A stretch of 64,000 nt of DNA from Ridgeia piscesae (GCA_025642075.2 JAODUO010000044.1:576001-640000); one strand, 5' to 3'. Shown: positions 23,486-35,994, numbered from the stretch's first letter. The notes: a model not told the origin generated them from the letters alone. Numbers and translations: made by a program.

Positions 23486-24448
23486 AATAAAATAGGTCCC
23501 AGTACTGATCCCTGCAGTACTCCACTCAAAACCGATTTCCAGTTTGAAACCTCCCCATCAACTACTACTCTTTGTCTTCTATCAATAAGCCATTTTTCTA
23601 TCCAGTTGATCATTCCATTTCCTATGCCATGGGCCTTTAGTTTAAGTAGTAGTCTTTGGTGTGGCACTTTGTCAAAGGCTTTTTTAAAATCTAAGTAGAT
23701 TATATCTACTGGTGATCCCTCATCTACCCACTTTGTGACATCTTCCAAAAAAACATAACATATTTGTTAAGCATGACCTCGCTTTTAAAAATTCATGTTG
23801 AGATGGGTTTATCAATTTATTTGTAACAAGAAAATCAACCAGGTGATCTTTAATTAGTCTGTCTAATAGTTTGCAAATCACCGATGTTAAACTCACTGGT
23901 CTGTAGTTCTCTGACTTGTTTCTCGAACCTTTTATAAATAATGGCATAATGTTTGCTTCTTTCCATTCTAACGGAACTATTCCCTCCTCTAATGACAAAT
24001 TGAACACTGTTGCAAGCGGTATGCTGATTTGTTCTACAATTTCCAATAGTAATTTGGGAGGAATCCCATCCACTCCAGGTGATTTATTATCCTTCATATC
24101 TCTTATTTTCATAGCTGCCATTGTTGGGGTTACAATTAGTTGTCCTAAATAGTCAAACTCTCTCCCTTCGAACTTAGTCTCAAGTACTGGTAATATACTA
24201 ATATCTTCCCTGGTAAACACCGAACTAAAGTACTCATTTATGTTTTCTGCCATTAAGAATCCCTCTGTTATTATGTTTCCATCACTGCCTTCTAGAGGAC
24301 CGACCTTATCCTGAACTTTCTGTTTACTTCGAACATACGCATAAAAACTCTTGCTGTCATGTTTTTTATTAAAAGCTATTTTTTGTATTTCTAATTTCAG
24401 CTGTAGCTTGATTAAGTGCTTCTTTATAAATGCTATAGTCTTCTTCAC
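23158..24448 (-). pseudogene. CR1-like reverse transcriptase core
   Basis: Two overlapping frames. 24448-23720 carries the fingers: KDNKSPGVDGIPPKLL, WKEANIMPLFIKGSR, YRPVSLTSVICKLLDRLI. After a frameshift near 23740 the other frame carries motif A (DIIYLDFKKAFDKVPHQ) and motif B (LSGVLQGSVLGPILF, where the usual P of PQGS is L). Motif C is then lost into the palindromic duplication, where it survives only as degenerate copies (KFADEQK on the + strand arm). Confidence 0.87.
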
Positions 24449-24671
24449 TTCCAGTATGTCTATATGTCTTCCACATCATTTGCTTGTAGTTGATTTTTCT
24501 AATGGCTTCCTTCGATAAGTGTTTCTTCTTTGACCGTTTCCCCTGTTTTTTCAAGGGGACAAATTTGTCAACGACGCAGTCAATTTCACTCTTTAAAATA
24601 TTCCAGCATTCTGTTGCTGTCTTATTCTTCAGTGTGTTATTCCAGTCTGTCTTTGCTAAATATTCCCTCAT
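24369..24671 (-). pseudogene. CR1-like linker between endonuclease and RT
   Basis: 100-codon open segment (DWNNTLKNKTATECWNILKS, KQGKRSKKKHLSKEAIRKIN, YRHTGSEEDYSIYKEALNQA). This basic linker with a conserved W and K-rich block precedes the RT in CR1 elements. Confidence 0.8.
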
Positions 24672-24709
24672 GTTCTTATATCTTCCTTTGTGAAAATTCT
24701 TCCTGTACC

Positions 24710-25400
24710 TTATTTTTTATTCCGTTCTCCGTTTATTTTGATGATAAAATGTATCTGGTTGTGATCACTACATCCCAGTGGCTCACATATCTTGACATTA
24801 TCAACAAATTCCTTCTGTGAGCTCAATACTATGTCTAACACGTTCTCGACCCTGGTTGCTTCTAACACATGTTGAGAAAGGAAACTATCTTGTACTAAAT
24901 TTAACAATTCTTGATCATCTCTCCCGGTACTCTGTAGAGATGTCCACTGTATATGCCCATGGTTAAGATCCCCCATAATAATACAGTTCCGTTTACTCAT
25001 TTCTTTGATAGCGTTATGTATATTTTCATTCTCTTCTATGCTTATGTTTGGACTCCGATACACTAACCCAACAGTTAATGTTGAGTTTCCTGTAACTATG
25101 TTACACCAGACAGCTTCTTCACATTCTGCTTCTTTTTCTAATTTTATTTCATAAGCCTGGATGGATTCTTTAATATAAAAGGTAACTCCGCCTCCCCTTC
25201 TTCCTAATCTATCTTTCCTAAACATTACATATCCTGTCATTCATAAATCGGCATCTGATATATCGGAGGTGGCCCAAGATTCAGTTATACCTATTACGTG
25301 AGGGTCAATATCTTCTACCATAATGTTTAGTTCATTTCTTTTGTTTACTATGCTCCTTGCATTTAAACAAACACATTTATAACCAAATTCCATAGGGCTT
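24710..25400 (-). pseudogene. CR1-like apurinic-type endonuclease
   Basis: Begins with CVCLNARSIVNKRNEL near 25375, then ITESWATSDISD (catalytic Glu in TES/TETW), one in-frame TGA at about 25240, GYVMFRKDRLGRRGGGV, VGLVYRSPNI, IMGDLNHGHIQW (catalytic GDxN) and LGCSDHNQI near 24745 (catalytic SDH). The order and motifs are complete. The enzyme nicks target DNA to prime reverse transcription. The TGA disables this copy. Confidence 0.87.
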
Positions 25401-25485
25401 TCCAGGCTGTTCTTTGCTGATTTCTTTTTGCTATCTTTATCTATGCCTCTAGTATTTGGCTTCTCTGTGTATCCCCCCTGCGAAA

Positions 25486-26165
25486 CTAGTTTAAAAAGTT
25501 GCAACCTGTTCCATTGTCCATCGATCGAAGCAGGTTCTCGGAGAACACTGCTGCGCCCTTTCCGCTTAGATGGAGGCCATCTCTCATATACATGTCTTCT
25601 TTCCCAACAAAATATCCCCACAAATCTTCTAATCCAACTCCTTCTTCACACATCTGCTCTACTAGTGTGCTAATTGCCATCCTCTTACAGTTTCTAAATG
25701 TTGCTTCCCTTCCCCTCATCACTGGCAAGATTCCTGAGAGTATGATCCGTTCAACTCTTGTCTTCTTCAGTGTCTCTACCAACTCTCTGCATCTCTTTAC
25801 TATCCTGGTTGTTCCATCCCTGTCTGCATTGTTCGTCCCTGCATGTACTAATATAGACCCCCTTGGCCATGCCCCAATACGTTCTCTACTCGTTCAGTCA
25901 CATGCTCTATCCTAGCCCCCGGAAGACAAACAACAACATCTTCTCCTTTGCTTAATGTCCTGTCTGTCTTTCGCAAAATGGAGTCTCCCATAAATACCCT
26001 TTCTGTTCTCAATGCCCCCTCGATCACTGCTTCAGAGTAGCTCCTCCGTTTTGCATCTCCCTGGTTGCTTACTTTTCCCCCTGCTGTTTTCTCTGTTGTT
26101 CCTTTCTTTCCTGTCTCTTTATCACCCACTATACTAATCTGTTCAAAAATACTGTTAACCAACAA
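25486..26165 (-). pseudogene. CR1-like ORF1 with SGNH esterase-like domain
   Basis: Two segments (26165-25848 and 25782-25486) joined by a frameshift. Visible SGNH blocks: ERVFMGDSILRKTDR (GDS with the nucleophile Ser) near 26060, HAGTNNADRDG near 25830 (the GxxN block, here read across the frame break), and YMRDGLHLSGKGAAVFSENL near 25560 (block V, Asp and His of the triad). ORF1 proteins with an esterase domain are known for CR1 elements; their role is thought to be RNA/membrane-associated. All three blocks survive here although the frame is broken. Confidence 0.78.
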
Positions 26166-26299
26166 ACTTTAACCAAAACTACTACTCACTATAGGTCCAG
26201 TACAACTTTATGAATAACCTTAACACAAGACTAATACTTATCAATCAATATTTCCGCTTATTTTTCAAATTTTATACACCACCAATTTCAAACCTCTAC

Positions 26300-27560
26300 A
26301 TCCGCCAATTTTCCCGCCAATGGCTCTTAGAGTTGGCCAATTCACACATTGGTTTAGTGATTTCAAAATTATGCCATAGCATATTGAAAACTCCCCATAT
26401 GATCATCCACCTCCACCCCATCCTATCCAACATCCATTTGCAAGGCATTGTGAAGCGCATGTTGGCTTTTATGCATGAAAACTGTCTTCTAGAAACTTTG
26501 ACCTGTCTTCTGGAAACTTTCATAAAACCTTTTCACTTGACATCATATGATAAGCACTAAGATGACAAAAGAAATCTTGCTGTCGTGGAATGTAACTGCA
26601 AAGTAGATGGAATAGAGAGATGGCTCAGAAACTGAGATTCTGAAGGTAACATCACTACTTTTCCCCAAGATGCTAGCTATAACATGATCTTCAAATGAAA
26701 ATTTTGCATTCCCGAGTTTGCACACAGAAACTGGATGTTGATGAGACCAAATAAATCGAGCCATCTAACAAATGATAAAGTAACAATTGCTAGAGAATAT
26801 TGTGCAGGCCAAACGTGGCACTACCCCATAAGCTCTTATATAAATCCATCCGATAGAGATGCTGTCTCATAGTCGATGGAATGACAGCCTTGCAGGAACT
26901 TCAGTAACTACAAAGACGATGCAAATCATATGCTAAGCTCATCCAATCAAAAGCTCGAGGTCGTGACCAAGTGAAGGTTATCTTTGACAGTTATACGAAA
27001 GTACCCTCACTGCAGGAATCATCACCATGCAGAGGCAATTCCAAGTGAATACGATCCAAAATAGTAGATGATTCAACGTGCATCAGACTTCTATCCCTGG
27101 CTCAAAACGTCTTCGACACGAAAACTGCTGAGAACCTAGTAACCGTGACACGCAATGATGTCAAGAAAAACTCCGACTGCCCTATGTCTACAGGTGTGAG
27201 CATACTCAAAAAGCAAACAGTCGCATGATTCAACATATTGTGGAAGATGCAGAAATATATGAATAGTATATCTATACTCCAAACACACTGATGTCATGCT
27301 TTTGGCTCTTCGCTTGGAGCCATAATTGGGTACACAAGCATTAAACAAACTCCCACGTACCATGGTGCATGGTTGGAACATACAAGGCGAGCACATGTGC
27401 AGGCGAAAGTTTCATCACATGATGTAGTCTTAGACCCAATCTTCCCCAAATCTCTGGAGCCTGATAGCACCAGCATGGTGGCCGATTGTTGTCAATGCAA
27501 ACCAAGGAAACACCAGCTCCAGAATTCAGTGCTGGTTCAGTTTTGCAGCTGACGCAATGC
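26300..27560 (-). repeat. Dispersed repeat family, inverted segment (copy D)
   Basis: Reverse complement of 26300-27100 matches 13790-14570 in copy A. Former coding sequence is suspected: on the + strand phrases such as CKVDGIERWL, GNITTFPQDASYNMIFK, WMLMRPNKSSHLTNDK and GRDQVKVIFDSY can be read between many stops (26580-26990). I do not recognise the protein with confidence. It abuts copy C head-to-head near 27600. Confidence 0.5.
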
Positions 27561-27599
27561 AGCTTTGCATTAAAAAGCCATGCTATAAAATGGTGGATG

Positions 27600-28400
27600 T
27601 TACAAACAATTATTACTATTTGAAATTCAGTAGTAAATGTCAAAGGTAATGCAATTTAAATAATCATATATAAAAACCCTACATTTTGGCATCGATTTTA
27701 TAGCTCTAGAATACGTGCAATTGCAGTGGATGTTGGGGGTTGGGTGGGGATGGATGAACACATTGAGTGTTTTCAATATGTTAAGCCATAATTTTGAAAT
27801 CAATAAACCAATGTTTGAATTGGCCAACTCTGTCCATTTTACAGAATAACTAAGAGCCATCTTTAAATCGTTGCCTCCAAACATCTATATTTCCACAACA
27901 GCTTCAAGGTTCGCCGATACGTAGATCATAAGACATAGGGATAACAGGTTCTTTTAAGATACATAAATAATACTGTTTGATGGGGCCATCTATTAGAATG
28001 ACGGATAACTCAAAAGTAATACAACACATAATTACTTCAATTTGTTTTGGACATCAAATCCACGTAGTTCTTAAGCTGTGGATATAATAATTTTATAGAT
28101 TTTGTCGGGCGCCATCTTAAAAATGGCGAATATTACAAAATGGCCGACCGAACGCCGGAAAATTCCAAAAATGGTTTATTTGAAATCCTTGTCCAATAGA
28201 ACATATATCCACGTACCATAATTATTTCTCTTGATGAAACAGTTATTAACGTATGGCGAAATAACATCTGGCGGCCATTTTAAAAATGGCGGCTAAATTA
28301 CTATGGGACGAAATAGAAAAAATGACAACAAGGGTTTTTAAGTTCTATATACTATTTAGATGATTTAAAAACCTGTTGCCAAGACTATACCCAAAAATAT
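27600..28400 (+). repeat. Dispersed repeat family, copy C
   Basis: Direct match to copy A: CAATAAACCAATGTTTGAATTGGC near 27803, GATACGTAGATC near 27915, GGATAACAGGTTC near 27940, and the palindrome block GGCGGCCATTTTAAAAATGG at 28271-28290. The end at about 28390 corresponds to 15365 in copy A and 21480 in copy B. Confidence 0.65.
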
Positions 28401-28441
28401 ACTTCCTTTATACTTGCCGACGCACTTATGTATTGTTTTCA

Positions 28442-29191
<750 letters not shown>

Positions 29192-29300
29192 GTGGGCAAA
29201 TTATAAATGGTATCTACATAATGAAACATACGTAAATACGCTACATGTTCATCCAGTTAGCGAAGTCAGTGTGCGTTGAGTCATATTGTGTTCTGTTTAG

Positions 29301-29453
29301 ATGAAACCTTCGATGGGAAAGCCTGCGTGTTTCCCTTTCTCTATCACCGTAGGAGGTATACAGAGTGTACATACGATGACGGAGGTGGTGCTAAATGGTG
29401 CGCCACAACCGCAAACTACGACAGAGACAAGAAATGGGGTTCCTGTGTAATTG
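29301..29453 (+). CDS. Fibronectin type II domain exon 4 of a multi-FN2 gene
   Basis: A 153-bp exon (51 codons), phase 1-1, acceptor TTCTGTTTAG ending at 29300 and donor GTTAGT at 29454. FN2 blocks: KACVFPFLY, YTECTYDDGG, KWCATTANYD and WGSC; all four cysteines are kept, but the usual WGYC tyrosine is a serine. It is about 21 kb from the previous exon, and nearly all of the space between is transposon debris. Acceptor-side intron sequence (TTGAGTCATATTGTGTTCTGTTTAG) and donor-side sequence (TTGGTTAGTCGCTTTGGTTA) match those of the exon at 7961, supporting membership of one gene. No stop codon or terminal exon was found downstream. Confidence 0.88.
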
Positions 29454-30466
<1,013 letters not shown>

Positions 30467-30656
30467 CCACGTTGAACTGGGTGGCACAGGAAACCATTCT
30501 ATGAAATCGGGACCAGTACGAAAGCTACTCACATGACAACAAGAACATTTGGATTAATTATTTAACAGTTCAACACCTGGCAAAGTGCAAATATATTTGT
30601 TTTGTGCTACCTAGGCTAAACACAGCAGTGCTATTTTTTTATCTAACAAGGAACTA

Positions 30657-30716
30657 TCTGTTCTATATCTGTTCTATATCTGTTCTATATCTGTTCTATA
30701 TCTGTTCTATATCTGC
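30657..30716. repeat. 12-bp tandem repeat
   Basis: Five copies of CTGTTCTATATC in perfect tandem. Confidence 0.95.
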
Positions 30717-30749
30717 ATTGTTTTCGGAATCAATCTGAAGCTATCCACA

Positions 30750-30775
30750 CGCACGCACGCACGCGCGCGCACGCA

Positions 30776-30820
<45 letters not shown>
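30750..30820. repeat. (ACGC)n and (AC)n microsatellite
   Basis: ACGC units with a short (CG)n interruption, changing to (AC)n at about 30794. Confidence 0.95.
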
Positions 30821-31170
30821 TTTCATTAAGCCATAAACGTTCAGTTCTTACGTTACTAACACGTGTCTATGTTGATTAGCACGTCATTTGTGTCTTTTCA
30901 TAGTCATTCTTCATTCTCTTTTTCATCATTTGTTTCTGTTCTATTCCAGTTCTACAAAAATACTTCTTTACCAATGTGATATTTTTCTCATATATGTATC
31001 CATATAATTTATTTATAGGATATATTAAAGCGTCGATCCTAATTCTGAGAGGTAAATCAAGATAAAGATCCCGCGGTCACCTCGAATGCATGGGAGCAAT
31101 ACTATTCAGCCTGGGACGAATCTACTCGAGGCAACTTGACGTCCATTCTGTGACAACTCTGTTCCCGCAG

Positions 31171-31427
31171 GTCGTCATGTATTAATTTTGTTCATCAAGC
31201 CGACAGCTGGAGATATGTAAACTGTTGTGCATACAGTCGTTCTTTATATATCTCCAGCCGTCGTCATGTATTAATTTTGTTCATCAAGCCGACGGCTGGA
31301 GATATGTAAACTGTTGTGCATACAGTCGTTCTTTATATATCTCCAGCCGTCGTCATGTATTAATTTTGTCCATCAAGCCGACGCCTGGAGATATGTAAAG
31401 TGTGGTGCATTCAATCGTTCTCAATAA
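31171..31427. repeat. 89-bp tandem repeat, about 2.9 units, each with a hairpin
   Basis: Units start at 31171, 31260 and 31349 with GTCGTCATGTATTAATTTTG. Each unit junction pairs GACGGCTGGAGATAT with ATATCTCCAGCCGTC across a spacer of about 30 bases, a 15-bp perfect inverted repeat in the second unit. Units 1 and 2 are almost identical; unit 3 has diverged. I found no ribozyme core in it. Confidence 0.93.
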
Positions 31428-31484
31428 AGATATTCAAATTAATTCCAATTCGATCGTTATCGTAAAAGACGGACCAGCAAACCA

Positions 31485-31535
31485 GTTACCGCACTGTTTC
31501 CCTTCACATATGGTACTGTATCAGTGCACATAAGA
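31485..31535 (+). pseudogene. Possible decayed FN2 exon
   Basis: CCGCACTGTTTCCCTTCACATATGG followed by TATCAGTGCACA reads as PHC-FPFTYG-YQCT if frameshifts are allowed, which is the N-terminal half of an FN2 domain (compare EPHCHFPFTYQGKTYYKCT in the exon at 5718). A stop follows at once and the WCATT/WGYC half is not convincing. It lies 2 kb after the last good FN2 exon, in the same orientation. Confidence 0.35.
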
Positions 31536-31856
31536 CGACAATTGACGATGCCTTAGAATATCTACTTAGAGAAATACTGTCGGAACGTCAAGCTTGTTGC
31601 AACAACTCTGTATCCATCCCCTAATTTTGTCACAATAGTCTTTGTGTGAGAAAGTCAAAATGTGAACTTGTGTCTCTTCACGTCTCTTCTATTGTCTTTG
31701 TACACAAGAAGAGCCAAACAACTTAACTTGATTTAGAAGTATAATGTTCTATGAAACAATGACGGAGCAGCACATATCTTGTTCATTTCGGCTTCTTCAC
31801 ACAGTAATGATGTTTTTGTACAAAGAAAGTAGACAAACAGTGAATTTGCTTTCCTA

Positions 31857-31857
<1 letters not shown>

Positions 31858-31948
<91 letters not shown>
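31858..31948. repeat. (TA)n then (GA)n microsatellite
   Basis: (TA)n 31858-31895 and (GA)n 31896-31948. Confidence 0.95.
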
Positions 31949-31952
<4 letters not shown>

Positions 31953-32149
31953 GACCGCGTAGCACGCCATTTTAACCAATATTGGTTTGAAATCTACGTA
32001 TGCACCACAAATTATAATAAAATGTGTCTATATTGTAATTGGAAAACTTATATATCTCTAATATTCCAATTTTGAAGCCCCTTTTAAAAGTTATCTTCGG
32101 ATCTTCAAATGCAAGTGCATTGTGAGCAAATACTAATGAACATTTGAAT

Positions 32150-32463
32150 GAACAGAAACACCCCAGCCACACACGCCCCACTGTCACCCCAGCCAAACAC
32201 GTCCTACTGCCACCCTAGCCACACACGTCATATTGCCACCCCAGTCAAACACGCCACACAGCAACCCCAGCCAAATACGCCTTACTGCCATCCCAACCAC
32301 ACACGCCACACTGCCACCCCAGCCACACACGTCCTACTGCCACCCCAGCCACACACGTCCTACTGCCACCCCAGCAGCACACGCCCTATACCCCAGCTAC
32401 ACATGCCCGACTGCCAATCGAGCCACACTGCCACCCCACCCAAACACGCCACACTGTCATCCT
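32150..32463 (+). repeat. 26-bp minisatellite
   Basis: About a dozen degenerate units of CCACCCCAGCCACACACGTCCTACTG. It abuts the 18-bp array through a short inverted match (CACTGTCATCCTAG next to CTAGGAGAAGACAGTG). Confidence 0.9.
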
Positions 32464-33785
32464 AGTGGGCTAGGAGAAGACAGTGGGGTAAGAGAAGACA
32501 GTGGGGTAGGATAAGACAGTGGGGTAGGAGAAGACAGTGGGGTAGGAGAAGACAGTGGGGTAGGAGAAGACAGTGGAGTAGGAGAAGACAGTGGGGTAGG
32601 AGAAGACAGTGGGGTAGGAGAAGACAGTGGGGTAGGAGAAGACAGTGGGGTAGGAGAAGACAGTGGGGTAGGAGAGGACAGTGGGGTAGGAGAAGACAGT
32701 GGAGTAGGAGAAGACAGTGGGGTAGGAGAAGACAGTGGGGTAGGAGAAGACAGTGGGGTAGGAGAAGACAGTGGGGTAGGAGAAGACAGTGGGGTAGGGC
32801 AAGACAGTGGGGTAGGAGAAGACAGTGGGGTAGGAGAAGACAGTGGGGTAGGAGAAGACAGTGGGGTAGGAGAGGAGTGTGGGGTAGGAGAAGACAGTGG
32901 TGTAGGAGAAGACAGTGGGGTAGAAGACAGTGGGGTAGGAGAAGACAGTGGGGTAGGAGAAGACAGTGGGGTAGGAGAGGACAGTGGTGTAGGAGAAGAC
33001 AGTGGTGTAGGAGAAGACAGTGGGGTAGGAGAAGACAGTGGGGGTAAGAGAACACAGTGGGGTAGGAGAAGACACTGGGGTAGGAGAAGACAGTGGGGTA
33101 GGAGAAGACAGTGGTGTAGGAGAAGACAGTGGGGTAGGAGAAGACAGTGGGGTAGGAGAAGACAGTGGGGTAGGAGAAGACACTGGGGTAGGAGAAGACA
33201 GTGGGGTAGGAGAAGACAGTGGGGTAGGAGAAGACAGTGGGGTAGTAGAAGACAGTGGGGTAGGAGAAGACAGTGGGGTAGGAGAAGACAGTGGGGTAGG
33301 AGAAGACAGTGGGGTAGGAGAGGACAGTGGGGTAGGAAAAGACAGTGGGGTAGGAGAAGACAGTGGAGTAGGAGAAGACAGTGGGGTAGGAGAAGACAAT
33401 GGAGTAGTATAAGACAGTGGGGTAGAAGACAGTGGGGTAGGAGAAAACAGTGGGGTAGGAGAGGACAGTGGGGTAGGAGAAGACAGTGGGGTAGGAGAGG
33501 ACAGTGGGGTAGGAGAAGACAGTTGGGTAGGAGAGGACAGTGGAGTAGGAGAGGACAGTGGGGTAGGAGAAGACTGTGGGGTAAGAGAAGACAGTGGGGT
33601 AGGAGAAGACAGTGGGGTATGAGAGGACATTGGAGTAGGAGAGGACAGTGGGGTAAGTGTAGACAGTGGGGTAGGAGAAGACAGTGAGTAGGAGAAGACG
33701 GTGGGGGAGGAGAAGACAGTGGGGTATGAGAAGACCGTGGGGTAGGAGAGGACATTCGAGTAGGAGAGGACTATGGGGTATAGAT
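32461..33785. repeat. 18-bp minisatellite, about 1.3 kb
   Basis: About 70 copies of GTGGGGTAGGAGAAGACA with scattered substitutions and a few units of other length (for example near 32920 and 33420). The unit is a multiple of three and free of stops, so long ORFs appear on both strands (GVGEDS, SPTPLS and LLLPHC repeats); none has a gene-like context. Confidence 0.97.
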
Positions 33786-34300
33786 TGGTATAGATCTTAT
33801 CCAAAGTGGCATCACCCCGTATACGAACAGTCACAATCTCCTTCAGCCTGTAGTGTGTTTTTAAGTAGGTCCCTATCGTTCGTGTATATGCTTGAAATCA
33901 TCAGATAAGATGCCAGTGTGATGGTGGCGTTGTAACATACAATCCAGGAATGGCAAATATGGTTTACCATAATGTGTGCTGGTGGATTATGTATAACTCC
34001 AATGTGTATGTGAGCGAAATCCACAGAGTTTCCATGTCGTTGTTACATAGTTATGTCCATTCCTTGAAAGGGATGCCATGTTTTACAAAGCATGCACATG
34101 ACCCCTCAGCCATGTCTGCCGGCTTGGTCTTTTCTGATGTGAAAATACCCAGGTGCACAAATTGGTTCGTTTGGTACACCATGCCTCTATGGTTGTTGCT
34201 ATATTAGTAGGGTTTAGTTTCAGTATTTCTGAGAGTTCTGTTATTTTTGGTACGATTGATCTTACGTTTGTATTTACGACCACCGGCAGGTGTCATTTTC
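33786..34300 (-). pseudogene. Non-LTR endonuclease relic ending in the minisatellite
   Basis: On the minus strand NVRSIVPKITELSEIL at 34280-34225 (the N-terminal block of LINE endonucleases), then IEAWCTKRTN, and finally RGDATLDKIYTNL at 33825-33790 (the block before SDH), with frame changes between. The 18-bp array starts right after this block, so the array grew inside, or at the truncation point of, a LINE copy. Confidence 0.65.
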
Positions 34301-35212
34301 ACATGGGACTTGTACGTCATTCCCCTAGGAAGTAAATGACGGCTTGATCAACGTGTTTTGCGAAGCCTCATGCTCAAGCGGCCGGTGCAACTGGATTGAG
34401 ATGTTTTATGAGCGTCAGCCCCCTCACCTCCGAATAATTCTGATGACAATACATCTTACGAGGTAACACAAATATAACATTGTGAAGTGTTTTAACTTGT
34501 TTCATTAACCTTCAAATTACGTGATTCCATCTACGACAAGATGAGAGTGAGGCAGTCAATTAAAGTTGCATATACATGCCTATGTCTGTGTATCCGAAGG
34601 TGAAAGTGATAGTATATGGTGACCACTATATAAGATGACTATTCCGCAATGTGCAACAAAACAGAAAACAGTTTGTGTTATTATGTTTTTAGTCTATATA
34701 TCAGGTGTGTTTACGCAGCCCGCAAGCGCGGCTTTGTAGGCTGTGAAGGTGCTTGCTTAGGACGCTCATCGCACCGTGCAACAAAGTATATATAACCAGA
34801 GCTATACTATTAGATACGAGATGAGGCACTCTTCTCGGTTGGACCAAATCTCGCTCAATCTCGGACGTCTTGTCGTTTAGTATGGCATAAAAACAGTTTA
34901 AACGTTTGATCCCATCCGTGTGAAGGCGCTGTGTGTAAAGAGACTCAGCTCTGATGTATCAGCTCTGACGTCACCGGAAATCGCGGGAATTTGACGTCGC
35001 GGTACTGTGACGTCATAGCAATATCACGTCTATGAACGTTGCGGGAATGCGGAAACGTGACGACGGAGTTTGTTGTATCATTGGACAACTCGTGGTCGTG
35101 AATATTTTCGCAGCTGTGTGACATTCCGGAAATGTACGACATAAATTTCAGTGAGGATTTCACTCCACGTGTCTTGGAACCAAGTGTAGACATGCTTCCA
35201 ATGCTTTCCACA
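34301..35212. other. Region upstream of the tRNA gene
   Basis: No gene recognised. 34965-35070 is rich in GACGTCA/TGACGTC half-palindromes (CRE-like: GTGACGTCATAG at about 35008), which might be regulatory or part of an unknown repeat. Confidence 0.35.
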
Positions 35213-35237
35213 CGCACGCACGCACGCACGCACGCAC

Positions 35238-35274
<37 letters not shown>

Positions 35275-35389
35275 CACGCACACGCACACGCACACGCACA
35301 CGCACACGCACACGCACACGCACACGCACACGCACACGCACACGCACACGCACACGCACACGCACACGCACACGCACACGCACACGCAT
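35213..35389. repeat. (CACG)n and (CACACG)n microsatellite
   Basis: CACG units at 35213-35272, then CACACG hexamers to about 35389. ORFs with VR, AC or TH repeats here are artefacts. Confidence 0.95.
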
Positions 35390-35464
35390 CCAGCGGATAC
35401 CCATGTTTCCATACATGCTGAATGCATAACATTTAATAGACTACACGGCAGAGTAACCGCCAGG

Positions 35465-35536
35465 TCCCAGGTGGTCTAGTGGTTAGGATTCGGCGCTCTC
35501 ACCGCCGCGGCCGGGGTTCGATTCCCCGTCTGGGAA
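35465..35536 (+). tRNA. tRNA-Glu (anticodon CTC)
   Basis: 72 nt, intact cloverleaf: acceptor stem TCCCAGG/TCTGGGA (one G-U) with discriminator A, D-arm with box A TGGTCTAGTGG, anticodon stem CGGCG/CGCCG with loop CTCTCAC (anticodon CTC, reading GAG), T-stem CGGGG/CCCCG with loop TTCGATT (box B GGTTCGATTCC). No intron. A T-run (TTTT) at 35541-35544 would terminate RNA polymerase III. The sequence is very close to the usual animal tRNA-Glu(CTC). It stands alone; no other tRNA gene was seen in the window. Confidence 0.96.
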
Positions 35537-35540
35537 CACG

Positions 35541-35544
35541 TTTT
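35541..35544 (+). terminator. Pol III terminator of tRNA-Glu
   Basis: TTTT four bases after the mature 3' end, in a position typical for Pol III termination. Confidence 0.75.
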
Positions 35545-35689
35545 GCAGGATGCTTATCTTAGATATTTGTGCTTGCGTTTTCTAGTTAGAATAAATGTCT
35601 AAATTGTTGCCATAACGCGACTTTTTTGAACGAATGTTTTTCTTACTACTTAGCCTTAGTATCAATATATTAAGCTTGTTACGTGATCA

Positions 35690-35994
<305 letters not shown>

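Larger units (their letters stand above)
22440..26185 (-). mobile_element. CR1-type non-LTR retrotransposon, nearly full length, broken
   Basis: All parts of a CR1-type LINE are present in order on the minus strand: ORF1 with an esterase-like fold (26165-25486), endonuclease (about 25400-24710), linker (24671-24369), reverse transcriptase (24448-23158) and C-terminal tail (23221-22526, with MLERVQRRATKMI and LTTLETRRLRDQIEVFKIL, wording typical of the CR1/Rex group). It is inactivated by an in-frame TGA in the endonuclease, frameshifts near 25800, 24370 and 23735, and a palindromic duplication with a (TA)n tract between RT motifs B and C. A more decayed relative lies at 35995-38630 in the same orientation. 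Confidence 0.88.

Noticed and set aside
31171..31427. Hammerhead ribozyme in the 89-bp tandem repeat
   Set aside because: On the minus strand a CTTGATGA occurs near the hairpin, but there is an extra T in the core and no GAAA at the required place.
31171..31427. CRISPR-like array
   Set aside because: Eukaryotic context, units are contiguous with no unique spacers; a plain tandem repeat.
32457..33834. 432- and 454-codon ORFs rich in SPTPLS, LLLPHC and GVGEDS
   Set aside because: The 18-bp minisatellite has no stop codon in these frames. The only real homology is the short LINE endonuclease end at 33790-33825.
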